A stretch of 64,000 bases of DNA from Myotis daubentonii (lineage: Eukaryota > Chordata > Mammalia > Chiroptera > Vespertilionidae): assembly GCF_963259705.1 (NCBI RefSeq), contig NC_081840.1, positions 143,823,549-143,887,548 on the forward strand, given 5' to 3'. Positions 43,261 through 55,400 of the stretch are shown here, in pieces (position 1 is the stretch's first letter; each line of letters starts with the position of its first letter). Below the pieces are notes generated by a model, which saw nothing but the letters and a program-made list of their open reading frames with translations, made no database searches and had not been told where the DNA came from. Made by a program: the position numbers and the translations under genes.

Positions 43261-45645
43261 TAAGAACAGGAACAAGACAGGGATGCCCACTTTCACTACT
43301 TCTGTTCAACACAGTATTGGAAAGTGCTAGCCATAGCAATCAGACAAGAATAAATAAATGGCATCCTAATCGTAAAAGAAAAAGTAAAACTGTCATTCAC
43401 AGATGACATGATATTGTATATAAAACCCTAAAGACTCCATCAAAAAAATACTAGATTTAATAAATAAATTCGGCAACATAGCAGGATTCAAAATTAACAC
43501 CCAGAAATCTATGGCATTTTTATACATCAATAATGAACTCACAGGAAGAGATACTAAAAAAACAACAAAAAAACAAACAAAAACAAACAAACAATTCCTT
43601 TTAACATGGCAACAAAAGAAATTAAGATACGGAGGAATAAACTTAACTAAGGAGGTAAAAGACCTGTATTCAGAAAACTACAGGACATTGAAAAAAAGAG
43701 GTAGAGGAAGATATAAACAAGTGATAGAATATACCCTGTTCATGGATTGGTAGAATCAACATCATTAAAATGTCCATACTACCCAAAGCAGTTTATAGAT
43801 TCAACACAATCTCCATTAAAATATCAAAGACAGCCCTAGCTGGTTTGGCTCAGTGGATAGAGCATCAGCATGCAGAATGAAAGGCCCCGGGTTCAATTCT
43901 GGTCAAGGGCAAATACTCGGGTTGTGGGCTCAATCCTCAGTAGGGGGCATGCAGAACACAGCCAATCAACTATTCTCTCTCATCATTGATGTTTCCATCT
44001 CTCCCTCCCTCTCCCTTCCTCTCTAAGTCAATAAAAATATTTAAAAAAATACCAACGGCATATTTCACAGACCTAGAACAAACACTCCAAAAATTTACAT
44101 GGAATAAAAAAGGACCCTGAAATAGCTGCAGCAATCCTGAGAACGAACCAAGTTAGAGCGATCACAGTACCAGATACCAAATTATATTACAAAGCCACTG
44201 TTCTCAAAACTGCCTGGTACTGGCACAAGAACAGACATATAGAACAAAAGAATAGAACACAGGACCCAGAAATCGACCCAAGCCACTATGCTCAATTAAT
44301 ATTTGACAAAGGAGGCAAGAGTATACAATGGAGTCAAGACAGTCTCTACAGTAAGTGGTGTTGGAAAAATTGGACAGATACATGCAAAAAAATGAAACTA
44401 GACCACCAATTTACACCATACATAAAAATAAACTAAAAAATGGATAAAAGACTTAAATGTAAGACAGAAAGTCATAAAAATCCTACAAGAATCCATAGGT
44501 AGCAAAATATCAGACATATCTCGTCACAATATGTTTACTAAGCCAATGGAAACTGAGCATAACATAAACAAATGGGACTACATCAAAATAAAAAGCTTCT
44601 GCACAGTAAAAGAAACCATTAACAAAATAATAAGAGAGCCCACTGTCTGGGAGAACATTATTTACCAATTTTATATCTGATAAGGGTTTAATCTCCAAAA
44701 ATTATAGGAACTCATACACCTTAACAAAAGGAAGATAAACAACCCAATTAAAAAATGGGCAAAGTACCTAATAGACACTTACCGAGAGTGGACATACAGA
44801 AGGCCAAGAGGCATATGAAAACATGCTCAAAGTCACTAATCATCCGAGAGATGCAAAACAAAACAATGAGGTACCATCTCACATCTGTCAGGATGACTAT
44901 CATCAACAAATCAACAAATGACCAGTGCTGGTGAGGATGTGGAGAAAAGAGAACCCTCATACACTGCTGGTGGGAATGCAGACTGGTGCAGCCAGTGTGG
45001 AAAACAGTATGGAGTTTCCTCAAAAAACTAAAAATGGAACTCCTATTTGACTCAGTGATCCCACTTCTAGGAATATATCCCAAGAAGCCAGAAACACCAA
45101 TCAGAAAGGATATATGCACCCCTATGTTCATAGCAGCACAATTCACTATAGCTAAGATTTGGTAGCAGCCTAAGTGCCCATCAGCAGATGAGTGGATTAA
45201 AAACTGGTACATCTACACAATGGAATACTATGCTGCTGTAAAAAAGAAGGACCTTTTACCATTTGTAGCAGCATGGATGGAACTGGAGAGCATTATCCTA
45301 AGTGAAATAAGCCAGTCAGTGAAAGATAAATATCACATGATCTCATTCATTTGTGGAATGTAATGAACAGTGTAAACTAATGAACAAAAATTGGTCCAGA
45401 GACATAGAAGCATGAACAGACACACTAGCCATGGAGGGAAGGCAGGGGAGTGGGGAGGAGGGGACAGGTAAGAAACCAATCAAAGGACTTGAATGCATGC
45501 ATATAAGCATAACCAATGGACACAGACAGTAGGGGGCGAGACATGTGGAGGGGAGGGTGCTGGGCAGGAATGGCCAGAGAGGGGTCAATAGGGGAGAAAG
45601 GAGACATTTGTAATAATTTCAACAATAAAGAATTGAAACTGAAGA
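43253..45645 (+). mobile_element. 5'-truncated L1 with ORF2 C-terminal half and 3' UTR
   Basis: Begins within ORF2 (ggaacaagacagggatgccc) and runs to the 3' UTR (accaatggacacagacagta, ggagaaaggagacatttgta) and AATAAAGAATTGAAACTG A-rich end. ORF2 is broken by stops. A Ves SINE splits it at 43834-44045. Confidence 0.95.
43834..44045 (+). mobile_element. Ves SINE inserted in L1
   Basis: A well-preserved copy: gccctagctggtttggctca head, GGGTTCAATTCTGG B-box region, and TCTCTAAGTCAATAAAAATATTTAAAA end. It separates L1 phrases ttaaaatatcaaaga and ataccaacggcatatttc. Confidence 0.95.
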
Positions 45646-46086
45646 AAGAAGGCAGGAGAAAGGAGTCATAGGGGGTATTTCTACTGGCAACTACAGAAAG
45701 GAATCTTCCTAAAACAATGAAACCTTCCTATGGAATTATCCTGGATCAATGCTTCCTTCTCCTTACCAGAACTGAAGCTTTTCCCACTTTATCTATTTTC
45801 TTTAAACAGAACTTTCAGAAAAATAAATGTTTGGTAATAGACACTGGAGGACTCACAACCACGGGTTCAACTGGTTGGGGAGACTCTTCATCTTCTCCGA
45901 GTATTCTTATCCATAAGGATCTTGCTCTTACACGCCAACTCATATTTCACACTGGAAGTAGAACATTTTGGTTTAGGATAATGCATAAAAGAATAGCTAC
46001 ACCACTTTCTTGGCTAAATGATTTCTTTCTTTTATTTTAACTGTGAAAGTACTTTAAAAATAAGTGCACAGGCTTTCCGGTTATAC
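45646..46086. other. Unassigned stretch
   Basis: A short minus-strand frame ILGEDEESPQPVEPVVVSPP (45845-45905) looks protein-like but has no paired splice signals, so it is not called as an exon. Confidence 0.4.
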
Positions 46087-46411
46087 CAGTGATTCCCAAA
46101 GTGGGCGCTACCGCGCCCTGGTGGGCGCTGCAGCGATCCAGGGGGGCGGTGATGGCCACAGGTGCATTTGTTTTAACTTTTTTTGTATTACCTTTCTATT
46201 CTGAGTTCAATAAATAGTTTCATAATTTCAAACTTCAATGTTTCTAATTTACACCTTTCTTTACTATATTTTACGAAAAAGGTAGAAACATTAATACATA
46301 TATCTTTGTTTAATTGCTATTAAAATTTTAAAAAAATTAATTTCCAGGGGGCGCTGAGTAATATTTTTTCTGGAAAGGGGGCGGTAGGCCAAATAAGTTT
46401 GGGAACCACTG
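46087..46411. mobile_element. hAT-type MITE with perfect 8-bp duplication
   Basis: A 325-bp element with inverted ends CAGTGATTCCCAAA and TTTGGGAACCACTG, flanked by GGTTATAC at 46079-46086 and 46412-46419. The GGGGGCG blocks near both ends extend the inverted similarity. Confidence 0.95.
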
Positions 46412-47330
46412 GGTTATACCAAGCACATGGGCTTGCAAAGACATCATGTCATGACCCTCTGGCAGGGTCATCCCCTCAAGCGGGTGACAAAGGCGAGGAT
46501 TGCTCTCACAGCTGGATCCCCGGTATGAAGACATTTAGGAAAATGCTGCTTGAGAGACACTTGCGAGATGGTTGCTCTTGCCGCCCTCCCGGTGAAGAGG
46601 CCCATTTCCCCTTAAATAGAGCTCAGCTGGACTGCAGCCAGGCCCGAGGCTCTGCATGCTGCCTGTGCTGTGGGCACAGAGGCAGCGCTGGCCAGCGGGG
46701 GTGCCCACCTCTCCCCTGGCCTCTGCTCTGCGCACTGCAAACCCCAGGGCGCGGCTGCGGTGCCCCGGTGGCTGCAGTCGCCAGACCTTCCCTTTTCTAG
46801 GCCCTTCCTTTACCGCCGCCCCCACCCCCTGCCCAGGGCCCCAAGGACGATTCTGGACCCTGTGTCCCCATTCCTGGTGCCCACAGGACCCAGGCACCTG
46901 AAATAATACCCCAGACTCTTGACTGACCCCTGTCCACGTGGGCCCACCACCCTCCTTGTCCAGGTCACGCAGGGACTCCCAGGGCCCAGGCGGCCATGAT
47001 GCCTGAGAGGAAAAAGGCCCTCCACCTAGGAGGCCTCAGAACCCGCACCCGCCCCTACCAAGCCCGGGGTCCTCCTCCCACTCTCCCATGCTCATCAGAG
47101 CCCTGGGGGCGCTGCTCTCTGCACCCACCAGTTCAGTCTCGATGAGAGAAAGGCTGTGATGCAGGAACACAGCCGCCCCTCCTTCCTTCTCCTCCCAGGA
47201 TGCTGGCAGCAAGGCGCATGCGCAGCAACTCACGAGGCTCAAGTGCGCATGCTCGGCAATGAGCTTGGGTCTCCATGGGGCTTGCACAGTCACGTGGGCC
47301 ATGCGGTGAGGCTTGTTATTTTCTTTTTTT
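46412..47330. promoter_or_regulatory. GC-rich, CpG-containing segment with NRF1-like site
   Basis: Composition rises sharply from about 46540. A palindromic GCGCATGCGC at 47214-47223 is an NRF1-type motif, with a second TGCGCATGC at 47244-47252. TTAAATAG lies at 46612-46619. It could be an orphan promoter, perhaps for the minus-strand ANKRD26-like locus, but no transcript is visible. Open frames here are by-products of high GC. Confidence 0.4.
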
Positions 47331-47689
47331 TAATTTCTTAACTTTTTATAGAATTTGGAAAGTTAAAATAGAATAAGTTAACAAGTATTTTTTTTAAAAA
47401 AAATGTTTTGTACAAAAATACTCTCAAAATTTCCTAAAAAGCTTTCAATACCGAATAAAACTATTAGAATAGTGTCAAAAATGTTGAAGAGGAAAACAAA
47501 ATAAAAATCTGTGGTCCTACAGCCTGACCTGCATGCTCCATCGCCAGGGAGGCCTGGGAGACCATGGAGGAGGAGGAGGCAAGGCTCCAGGGAGGCCAGG
47601 GCCGCCCGCCCCACCCCCTGCCATTCACCGGCCACCTTGGCCCAGAGCCCAAAGTCCTTCCTACCGAGTAGGCAGTGGGCGCCAAGGGG

Positions 47690-49199
47690 AGGGACCGCTC
47701 CTGAGGGCAGGAAGCTGCGGCTTAAAAGGGCAGCCCTTGCAGGGCCATCCCTCCCTCCCCTGGTCCCGAGCCCTCAGAGAACTTCTCCTCCGCCCCCACC
47801 ATGTCCCACTGCCTGGGTGAGGCATCGGGCTGGAGCCCTGGGCTCCGCTGCAGCTGACTTGGCTGTGCTGCTGGGCTGGCCTGGCCTGCAGGCAGCCCGC
47901 AGCCGGCACCCTGCAGCCGGAGCTCCCGCCACCTTCCTGGTGACACTACAGCCAGGCAGCGGCTGACTGCCTGGACGACCCAACTTCTTCAGGAGGGTGG
48001 AGGGCTTCTTCCACTGCGCGCCAGCATCATGAAGGACAAGCTGGTGGAGGACCTCAGGATCCGGGAGAGCGAGCAAGGAGCAGAAGCAGAAGCAGGTGCG
48101 GCCATCCTGAGGATCATCAAGGCCTGCAACCATGTGCTGAGCCTGATCTTCCCCATCTGGCGCCACTATGGTTCCTGGGAGGTCATCCAGGGCTACCAGG
48201 TCCAGTACCGCCAGCACCGCACACCCTGCCAGGGAGGTAGGTATTCCTGACAGCACTGAGGTGAGTGTAGATGAAGTGAAAGCTTTGGCTTCTCTGAGGA
48301 CATGTTCATGTGTCATTTGGGGGTGCCAAAGCTGGTGTTATGATCAACCCTAAGAACTATACCAATAATGAGTTGGGAAAGATCACTAGGAAGTTTACCA
48401 TGGAACTGGCAAAGAAGGGCTTCATTGGTCTGGGCATTGTTGTGCCTGCCCCAGACATGAGCACGGGGAGGGAGAGATGTCCTGGATTGCAGACACCTGT
48501 GCTAGCACCATCGGGCACTATGCTATTAATGCCCATGCCTGTGGCGCTGGCAAGCCCATCAGCCCAGAGATGGATCTCTGCTACTGGCTAGGGAGTTTTC
48601 CATGGAATCAAAAACTTCATCAATGAAACTTCTTATATGAGCATTTTAGGAATGACACCAGGGTTTGGAGATAAAACATTTGTTGTTCAGGGATTTGGTA
48701 ATGTGGGCCTTCACTCTATGAGATATTTGCATGGTTTTGGTGCTAAATGTGTTGGTGTTGGTGCATCTGATGGGAGTCTATGGAATCCAGATGGTATTGA
48801 CCCAAAGGAACTGGAAGACTTCAAATTGCAGCATGGATCGGTCCCGGATTTCCCTAAGGCAGAGCTTTATGAAGGGGCATCTTAGAGGCCGACTGTGACA
48901 TACTGATCCCTGCTGCTAGTGAGAAGCAGCTGACCAAGTCCAGTACATCTAGAATCAAAGCCAAGATCATCGCTGAAGGTGCCAATGGGCCAACAACTCT
49001 AGAAGCAGATAAGATTTTCCTGGAGAAGAACATCATGGTTATTCCAGATCTCTACCTGAATGCCGGGGGGGGGGGGGGAGGGGGGGGGAGGCGGTGTTAC
49101 AATATCTTACTTTGAGTGGCTGAAGAACCTAAATCATGTCAGTTATGGCTGTTTGACCTTCATATATGAAAGGGATTCTAACTACCACTTGCTCATTAG
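47690..49199 (+). pseudogene. GLUD1: GLUD1 processed pseudogene, 3' truncated
   Basis: An intronless copy of mitochondrial glutamate dehydrogenase. It starts with a 5'-UTR-like GC-rich leader, ATG at 47801 and presequence remnants ([14 protein letters not shown] reading). The catalytic region is recognisable in pieces: [69 protein letters not shown] and [23 protein letters not shown] normally converts glutamate to 2-oxoglutarate in mitochondria. This copy has many frameshifts and stops and a 26-base G-rich expansion at 49063-49092. Similarity ends at about 49199 after a segment matching [10 protein letters not shown], so roughly the last 90 codons are missing. Confidence 0.93.
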
Positions 49200-49849
49200 C
49201 TTCTCCATCTGCTTGTGGATTGACTGAGCCACTGCAGAGTGGATCCACTCGTTTCATTCTTCAGCAAATTCTCTCAGCACATATCCAAGTGGGGTTGACA
49301 TATTATTCCCAGAGGGGAGCCAGACTAGGAAAGACTGCTTTCAAGTCAGTATCGAATTTACTGAAATTTGTAAAATTTTTCTTAAGTGGAAAAGCCTGCT
49401 TCCAACACAAAGAGAGCTGAGGTCTCTACAGAATGGTCCTATGTGTCTCCACATCAATGATGATTTGTTTTCCAAATGTGGACCTCTGAGCAGTCCTGCT
49501 TCCAGGCATTTCCCATGGAGGGCAGTAGATTCCATTTCCCGTGGCCTGACATTTCTGACTCTCCTTTCAGAAATGAGTTTGCTAATCCTTGAAACATTTA
49601 GGTTGCTTTTCCTGGCCCATCTACATTTTATTGACAGTTTTCTTACAGTCACTGAAATAAATCTCAGTATCTCATTAAAAGCCTCATTTACAGTAAGTAA
49701 CATGAATTTAGCCTTGGGACTTCCTATTTTGAGACCATCACAGTGGTTGGTTACTCGATTCTCAGACTCTTAACCATGATGTTGAATTTCAGTTCCCAAA
49801 TGTGTGACATCACAAACCATTTTTTAAAATATTTTTTTGGTTATTGCAG
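49200..49849. other. Unassigned stretch after the GLUD1 copy
   Basis: No convincing gene; some old L1-like phrases. The boundary at 49199 marks a deletion or rearrangement. Confidence 0.4.
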
Positions 49850-49965
49850 CATTGTCTACTTTATTTTGACCATAATTGGTTCGACATGCCCTGCAAACAT
49901 CACTGAAGAAACTTCAGCTGGACCATGTAGATCTATTCATCATTCGTGTGCCAATAGGTATGAAG
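49850..49965 (+). pseudogene. AKR1C-like exon relic
   Basis: After a TTATTGCAG acceptor, the reading VRHALQTSLKKLQLDHVDLF then IIRVPIGMK matches the aldo-keto reductase 1C exon encoding the VRPALE..LKKLQLDYVDL region. The donor is GTCAGC. The exon is 116 bp, one short of the 117 of AKR1C exons, and its first 40 bases fit only with a frameshift. The Asp/Leu-rich strand around LDYVDL belongs to the TIM barrel. No neighbouring exon was identified, so it is a relic. Confidence 0.7.
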
Positions 49966-50429
49966 GTCAGCTTTGGTTTTCCTTGTTATCCTGAGTATTT
50001 AAAGGTAATTTTAAGTTTTGATGTAATTTCACGTTTACAGAAATGTTACCAGAATAATAGGAGGACCTTCCATATACCCTTGACAGAGATTCATCAGTTT
50101 TGTTCATTTGCCTAATTTTTTGATTGCTTCTTCCCTATTTTTCTTCTCCTCTCTTTCCCCCTCTTCCTCTTTGTGTGTGTATATGAATGTGTGTGTACAT
50201 GTCTTTGTGTGGATTTGTGTTTCATTTCTCTTAGTAGATTTCTAGGGTTAAAGTTGATGAGTCATGTGGTAATTTTTATGAACCTGAGGAATTGTTTCTA
50301 AACTAACTATATAATACTGTACTCCAACCACCTGTGTTTGAGGGTTCCAGTGTCTCTGCATCTTGTACAGTAGTACTTCTTACAGTTTGTCTTTTTTGTT
50401 AATTTGAATGCATTGCAGTGACATTGGCC
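49966..50429. other. Unassigned stretch
   Basis: Includes a TG-rich patch at 50171-50220. No gene recognised. Confidence 0.4.
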
Positions 50430-51282
50430 AGTGAAATTATATAGGTTTCTGGTGTACAGTTCCACAGTACATCATCATTTGTATATTGTACTGTGTGTTC
50501 ACCACCCCAAGTCAAGTTGCCTTCCGTCATCATTCATCTACTTCACCTCACCTCTTTTAATCTGTCTTTTTGCGGAGGCCCCGTCTAGTGGATATGAAGC
50601 AGTATCACATTGTGGATTTAATATACATTTCCCTAGCACAAGTGATAATGAGTGTTCTCTCCTATGCTGTTTACCATTTGTGTATCTTTGGAGAGATATA
50701 TATTCAAATATATGACTCCCAACCCTTTTGGAGGTTGTTTGTCTTATTCATTTTAAGAAATCACATATTTTGAATACAAGTCCTTTATCAGCTGAATCTT
50801 GCCTTTTTAAAACCCAGTCTGGCAATCTCTTATGTTATTTGAGTTCTGGGTATGGTTCCTTCATATTTAATATTCATAAAGTTGTTTTTAATATCTGCTA
50901 TTTCTCTTTGTGTTTTCTGTTTTTCCCATAGATAAAAATGTCCCTATGTTCATTTTTTAAATTAAGCTACATTTTAGTGAAGATAATACACATCAACTTA
51001 TCACAGTATACTTCAAAATACTACAAATTTAATTCTGGCAAAATGCATTACCTTTATTTTAGTAACTTCTTTTCTTCTGTTTCTGCTATTGCTGCCATTT
51101 GTAGTATGTGTATGTGTTGCAACTCAAAAATACAGTGCTATAACTACACTTTATATAATCATTTTTAGTCTTTGTTGGGAATGTCTTTAATATGCCTTTT
51201 TAAAAAGAATAATTTAGCTGGATATAGAATAATACATGGTCAGACAGCTTTTTTCTTTTTTAAAGTTTTCCTCGTTTTTTTT
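50430..51282 (-). mobile_element. Old L1 fragments
   Basis: Antisense 3'-end phrases (gtacagttccacagtacatc, gcagtatcacattgtggatt, tatacatttccctagcacaa) identify an ancient L1M-type copy. Boundaries are approximate. Confidence 0.65.
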
Positions 51283-51502
51283 TAAATAAATATATTTTTA
51301 TTGATTTCGGAGAGAGGAAAGGGAAGGAAGAGGGAGATAGAAACATCAATGATGAAAGAGGACCACCATTGACCACCTGCCTCCTGCACACCCACTACTG
51401 AGGATTGAGCCTATAATCTGGACATGTGTTCTGATCGTGAATGGAACCATGACCTCCTGGTTCATAAGTTGATGCTCAACCATTGAGCAACACCAACCAG
51501 GC
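51283..51502 (-). mobile_element. Ves SINE
   Basis: Full minus-strand copy: TTTTTATTGATTTCGGAGAG tail, gcctggttggtgttgctcaa head on the minus strand. Confidence 0.92.
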
Positions 51503-51755
51503 TGTTTTTTTCTTTAATAACTTTGAATATGTTATCCCACAGATCCTTCACTTCCATCATTTTGGTCAGAAGCCAACAATTCATCAAAATGTTTCTCTCC
51601 TTTGGTGATAGGTTGTTTATCCCTTATTTTCAAGATGCTTTTCTCAGCTTTGACCTTTAGGTGTGTATGTCCTTGTGTGTTTTGTGCTTGGATTTGTTGA
51701 GTTTCTTGGATCTGTCCATTAATGTTTTTCATTAAAGATGAGAAGTTTTCTTTTT
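51503..51755 (-). mobile_element. Old L1-like fragment
   Basis: Phrases such as ctttgaatatgttatcccac resemble the antisense of old L1s. Weak. Confidence 0.4.
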
Positions 51756-51786
51756 TTAAAATCTTCATCTGAGTATATGTATCTAT

Positions 51787-51841
<55 letters not shown>

Positions 51842-51952
51842 AGAGAAACATAGACATGAAAGAGACTTGAATTGACTGCCCCTTGCATGCATGCCCCTAA
51901 CTTGGGACCCGGGACCTAATCTGAAATTTTAGTTCATGCTCCTGACCACTTA
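51756..51952 (-). mobile_element. Ves SINE with (GA)n expansion
   Basis: About 24 GA units at 51790-51838 in the SINE tail. The head part is diverged. Confidence 0.75.
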
Positions 51953-52089
51953 TGGAACCGCCACCCTCTGGTGCTGTGGTGGGAGCTTTTACCAGGGAGA
52001 CACACCCACCAGGGTAGTCTCTGAGATTTGAGATATTTGGGCTTTGCACATGTGCTCTGGCTACCTTTGACCTCAAGGCTCTATGCATA

Positions 52090-52274
52090 TGGGTAGTGAT
52101 GTCAGAGGCCGTTGCTTGGTTACTATGATTCCGAGAGAGGAGATGGTAAACTGCCAAACTGCCCTGCTTGAATGCTGTGGCATCAGGTGGTTGGCTAGAG
52201 AGCTCGTGTTCGGCTCAGGAGGTGCGAAAAGCAGAGGGAAGTTGGGGCTTCTCTGAAGCCCTAGACTCTCTGCC
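52090..52274 (+). promoter_or_regulatory. Promoter and 5' UTR of ankyrin-repeat gene; CRE-like site and X-box
   Basis: TGATGTCA at 52097-52104 is one base from the CRE palindrome. Six bases downstream, 52111-52123 reads on the minus strand as GTAACCAAGCAAC, a full match to the X-box consensus GTNRCC-N(0-3)-RGYAAC bound by RFX factors. The ATG at 52275 lies 150 bases further on. There is no TATA box. Paired CRE and X-box elements are typical of genes transcribed in ciliated cells or spermatids. That regulation is inferred from the motifs only. Confidence 0.6.
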
Positions 52275-52492
52275 ATGGAGAACTGTTTTCCTATTCTGAG
52301 ATGTCCCAGAGTGGCAGTTAAGGACTCCCCCACCAGTCCTGGGTGCAGTGGCCTGGGAGCCAGAATGCCCCAATATCGAGAGGAAGATATGCGCGCCATC
52401 CACAAAGCTGCCAGCGTGGGAAACCTGTTGAGAGTGAGACAAATCCTATTGTTCAGGAAAAGTAGCCTGAATGATAGGGACAGGATGAGAAG
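52275..52492 (+). CDS. Exon 1: N-terminus and first ankyrin repeat start
   Basis: A 218-bp coding part. MENCFPILRCPRVAVKDSPT, then MPQYREEDMRAIHKAASVGN and LNDRDRMR. The donor is GTAATA. It ends in phase 2, matched by exon 2. An internal methionine (MPQYREED) aligns near the usual start of family members and could be an alternative start. Confidence 0.85.
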
Positions 52493-55400
52493 GTAATAGG
52501 GCCTGGGAGGCTGGCAGCCTAGGGTCCACTGGGAGGAGGTGGGTAGACTGGGAGAGGCGCACCCTTGCAGGCCCCAGCAGCAACTCTTTGGTGGACACCT
52601 GACCTGGGTTCAAGCGCTCAGACCAAATTTATGAGCAGCAAAAATAAAACCACATGGACTCACAGATAATTCTTCTTAAAGAACACTTTACTAACAATTT
52701 TTAAGTGATTTAACTACATATCAATAATGAATTCATGCACCAGTGGGGTTCCTTGGCCTGGCCTGCAGGACTGGGCCCAAACCAGCTTCCAAACATCCCC
52801 TAGCGGGTCCTGGATTGTGAGAGGGCGCAGGCCAGGCCAAGGGACCCTACTGGTGCACAGTTGGGGCCAGGGAGTGACATGAGAGGTTGGCAAGCCGCAG
52901 AGGGACCATGGGAGGGCTCCAGAGCATGTCTGGCCCATCTCGCTAAGTGCTGATCAGCATGACCCCAGCAGTAAGCAAACCTACTGGTCTGAGTGTCAGC
53001 CCCCTGGTGGTCAGTGCACTTCATAGCGAGTAGGTGAGTGGCCTTAGCTCATTATTAACATATTACACTCCAAATGGTTGAACAGCTGACTGATGACCGG
53101 CACTTAGCATATTAGGCTTTTCTTATATAGAATTTTCTACCATACACATTTTTATACCATGATGTTACATACTATAGAAAAGTGCACAAAGAGAGAGATA
53201 ATTCCCATAATAGATCCACTTCTGGGCTAAAAATTCCTTGGATAAAATCTAATAAACTATATTCTTTATGGAGGGAACTCAGAAGCAACTTTGAAATGGG
53301 AATGTAGCTGTAGTCCTGATTATGACGACTGACTTTCTCAAAATGTGTGCTTGTCTTATGTTTATTAGTTTTACCGACCAACTCAATATACTTTAAAAAT
53401 TTTTGAGTTCCATGTTATCTTCCATCATTGTCATGAAATTAAGAAAAATTTTGCATAGTAGACACAGGTTTACCCTTCTAGATATTAATGTGTGCTATGA
53501 ATTTCCATAAAGTATTAGTTTACTAATAGCTGAAAAGACAGATAAATGATTGGAACAGAATGAAAAGTGCCCAAACCTCCAAATATATGTAACACTTCAG
53601 AACTCGATACTGGTGACATTTCATGTTTCTGGAAAAGGTCAATGAAAAATGGTAGAGGATTCTATGTTAAGTGTTTGTATAAAACTAGCTAGATTTGGAT
53701 TACTCCAAAAAAATCTCAGATTAAAACTTTTAAATATGCAAAATGAGAAAAGTACCAGGAAAATACACAAATATCCGTTTATACTTTGTTTTTTTAATGT
53801 TGACAAAGACTTGAAGCACAAGATTTCTGGAGGTTGATTGAGTAATATAAAAAGTTCAAGTCCGGCTGGCATGACTTAGTGGTTGAGTGTCAACATAAGA
53901 AGAAGGAGGTCATGGTTCGATTCCTGGTCTGGGTATATGTCTGTGTTGTGGGTTCTATTCTTTGTAGGAGTGTGCAGGGGGCAGCCAATCAATGATTCTC
54001 TCTCAACATTGAATAAAATATATTTTATTCATCAATAAAAATATATTTAAAAATTTTTCAAACACTGTCTACCACGAAAAAATTTTAGCAAGATAAAGAA
54101 AACGTTCTTGCAAAATATATGCAGTATATGTGTATCAGGGCAAAGTTATGCCTTCCTTTTACAGAGAAGTCTTTGAGATCAACAACAAGAAACTCTAACT
54201 TAAAAATGAACAGAGTATTTTTTTTGCATAAGGATAAGTGACCAATGGCCAAATGAAAAAGTATTTATTGCCCTTTTAATAAAGGGAATAAGTTAAAAGA
54301 GTAAAATAATGTTTTACATCCATCCAGTTTTTGAAGATTGTCCTTATACTGCTGTTTAAAATTTACGTTGTTTTTGACATTTGCAATAGGCAATTTGGCC
54401 CTGAGCACCACATTTAAAAATCTGCTAGTATACTAATAAAGGGGTACTATACTAATCAGACTGGATAGACCAGACATCTTCTGGACATCCTTCTGGATGT
54501 CCTTTCAGACAGAGCAGGGGCCCAGGCGAAGCCTTTCAGGACCAGGGTGCCTATGGCCAGCCTGGGCGAAGATGCCAGGGGTTCTGGGTGCCTGAGGCCA
54601 GGCCACGTGAAGCTGCCGGGGGCTCTGGGTGCCTGAGACCAGCCCAAGTGAAGCTGCTGGGGGTTCTGGGTGCCTGAGGCCAGCCCAAGTGAAGGTGCCC
54701 GGGGTGCTGAGTGCCTGAGGCCAGGCCATGTGAAGCTGCCGGGGGTTCTGGGTGCCTGAGGCCAGCCCATGTGAAGCTGCCCAGGGTACCAGGTGCCTGT
54801 AGCTGGCCAGAGGGAGGGAAGCCTGGGTACCAGGTGCCTGCAGCCAGCTGGAGGAGAAAAGCGTAGCTCCCGGGTGTGGGAGACAAGGCAGATGTGGTTT
54901 GCGACAATCAGGCAGGCAGGCAGAGCAGGCAGGGTGGCAGGCAAGTGCTTAGGAGCCAGTGGTCTTAGAATGTGAGAGGGATGTTCACTGTGGGACTGGG
55001 CCTAAACCAACATTTGGACATCCCCCGAGGGATCCTGGATTGCAAGAGGGTGCAATCCAGGCTGAGGGACACACCGCCCCCCTCACAAATTTCTTACATT
55101 GGGCCTCTAGTAGAGATATATTCCCAGTACCCATCAATTCTATTTATACTAAAATCTAAGTTATATAGTTTGTTTCACTCAGCACTTCTTAAAATAACAA
55201 AGTCTTAATAAGAAAAACTCATTTTGGTTATAAATACACGCAGACTATGATCTTAATTAGTGAAAAATAGATGCAAAATGTGATAAAATTTATTTCTGAG
55301 CATTTGTATTATAAATGAACATTTCCTTTTTTAAAAATCTGATTTCTTTATTGAACATGGACATAAATTCTAGTAAATATTATTATGAATAAAAGCATCC

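Noticed and set aside
43834..44045. tRNA-like A and B boxes here and in other Ves copies
   Set aside because: They are SINE heads with SINE tails; cloverleaf and CCA-end structure of a tRNA gene is not present.
44748..45212. 154-residue minus-strand open frame
   Set aside because: Antisense shadow of the L1 ORF2 C-terminal region.
45845..45905. Minus-strand acidic peptide ILGEDEESPQPVEPVVVSPP as an extra ANKRD26-like exon
   Set aside because: Upstream frame stops, splice sites do not agree with this reading frame, and similarity is only compositional.
46399..47966. Several 80-180 residue frames in GC-rich DNA
   Set aside because: High GC lowers stop frequency; frames overlap on both strands. 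Only the GLUD1-like reading is recognisable and it is broken.
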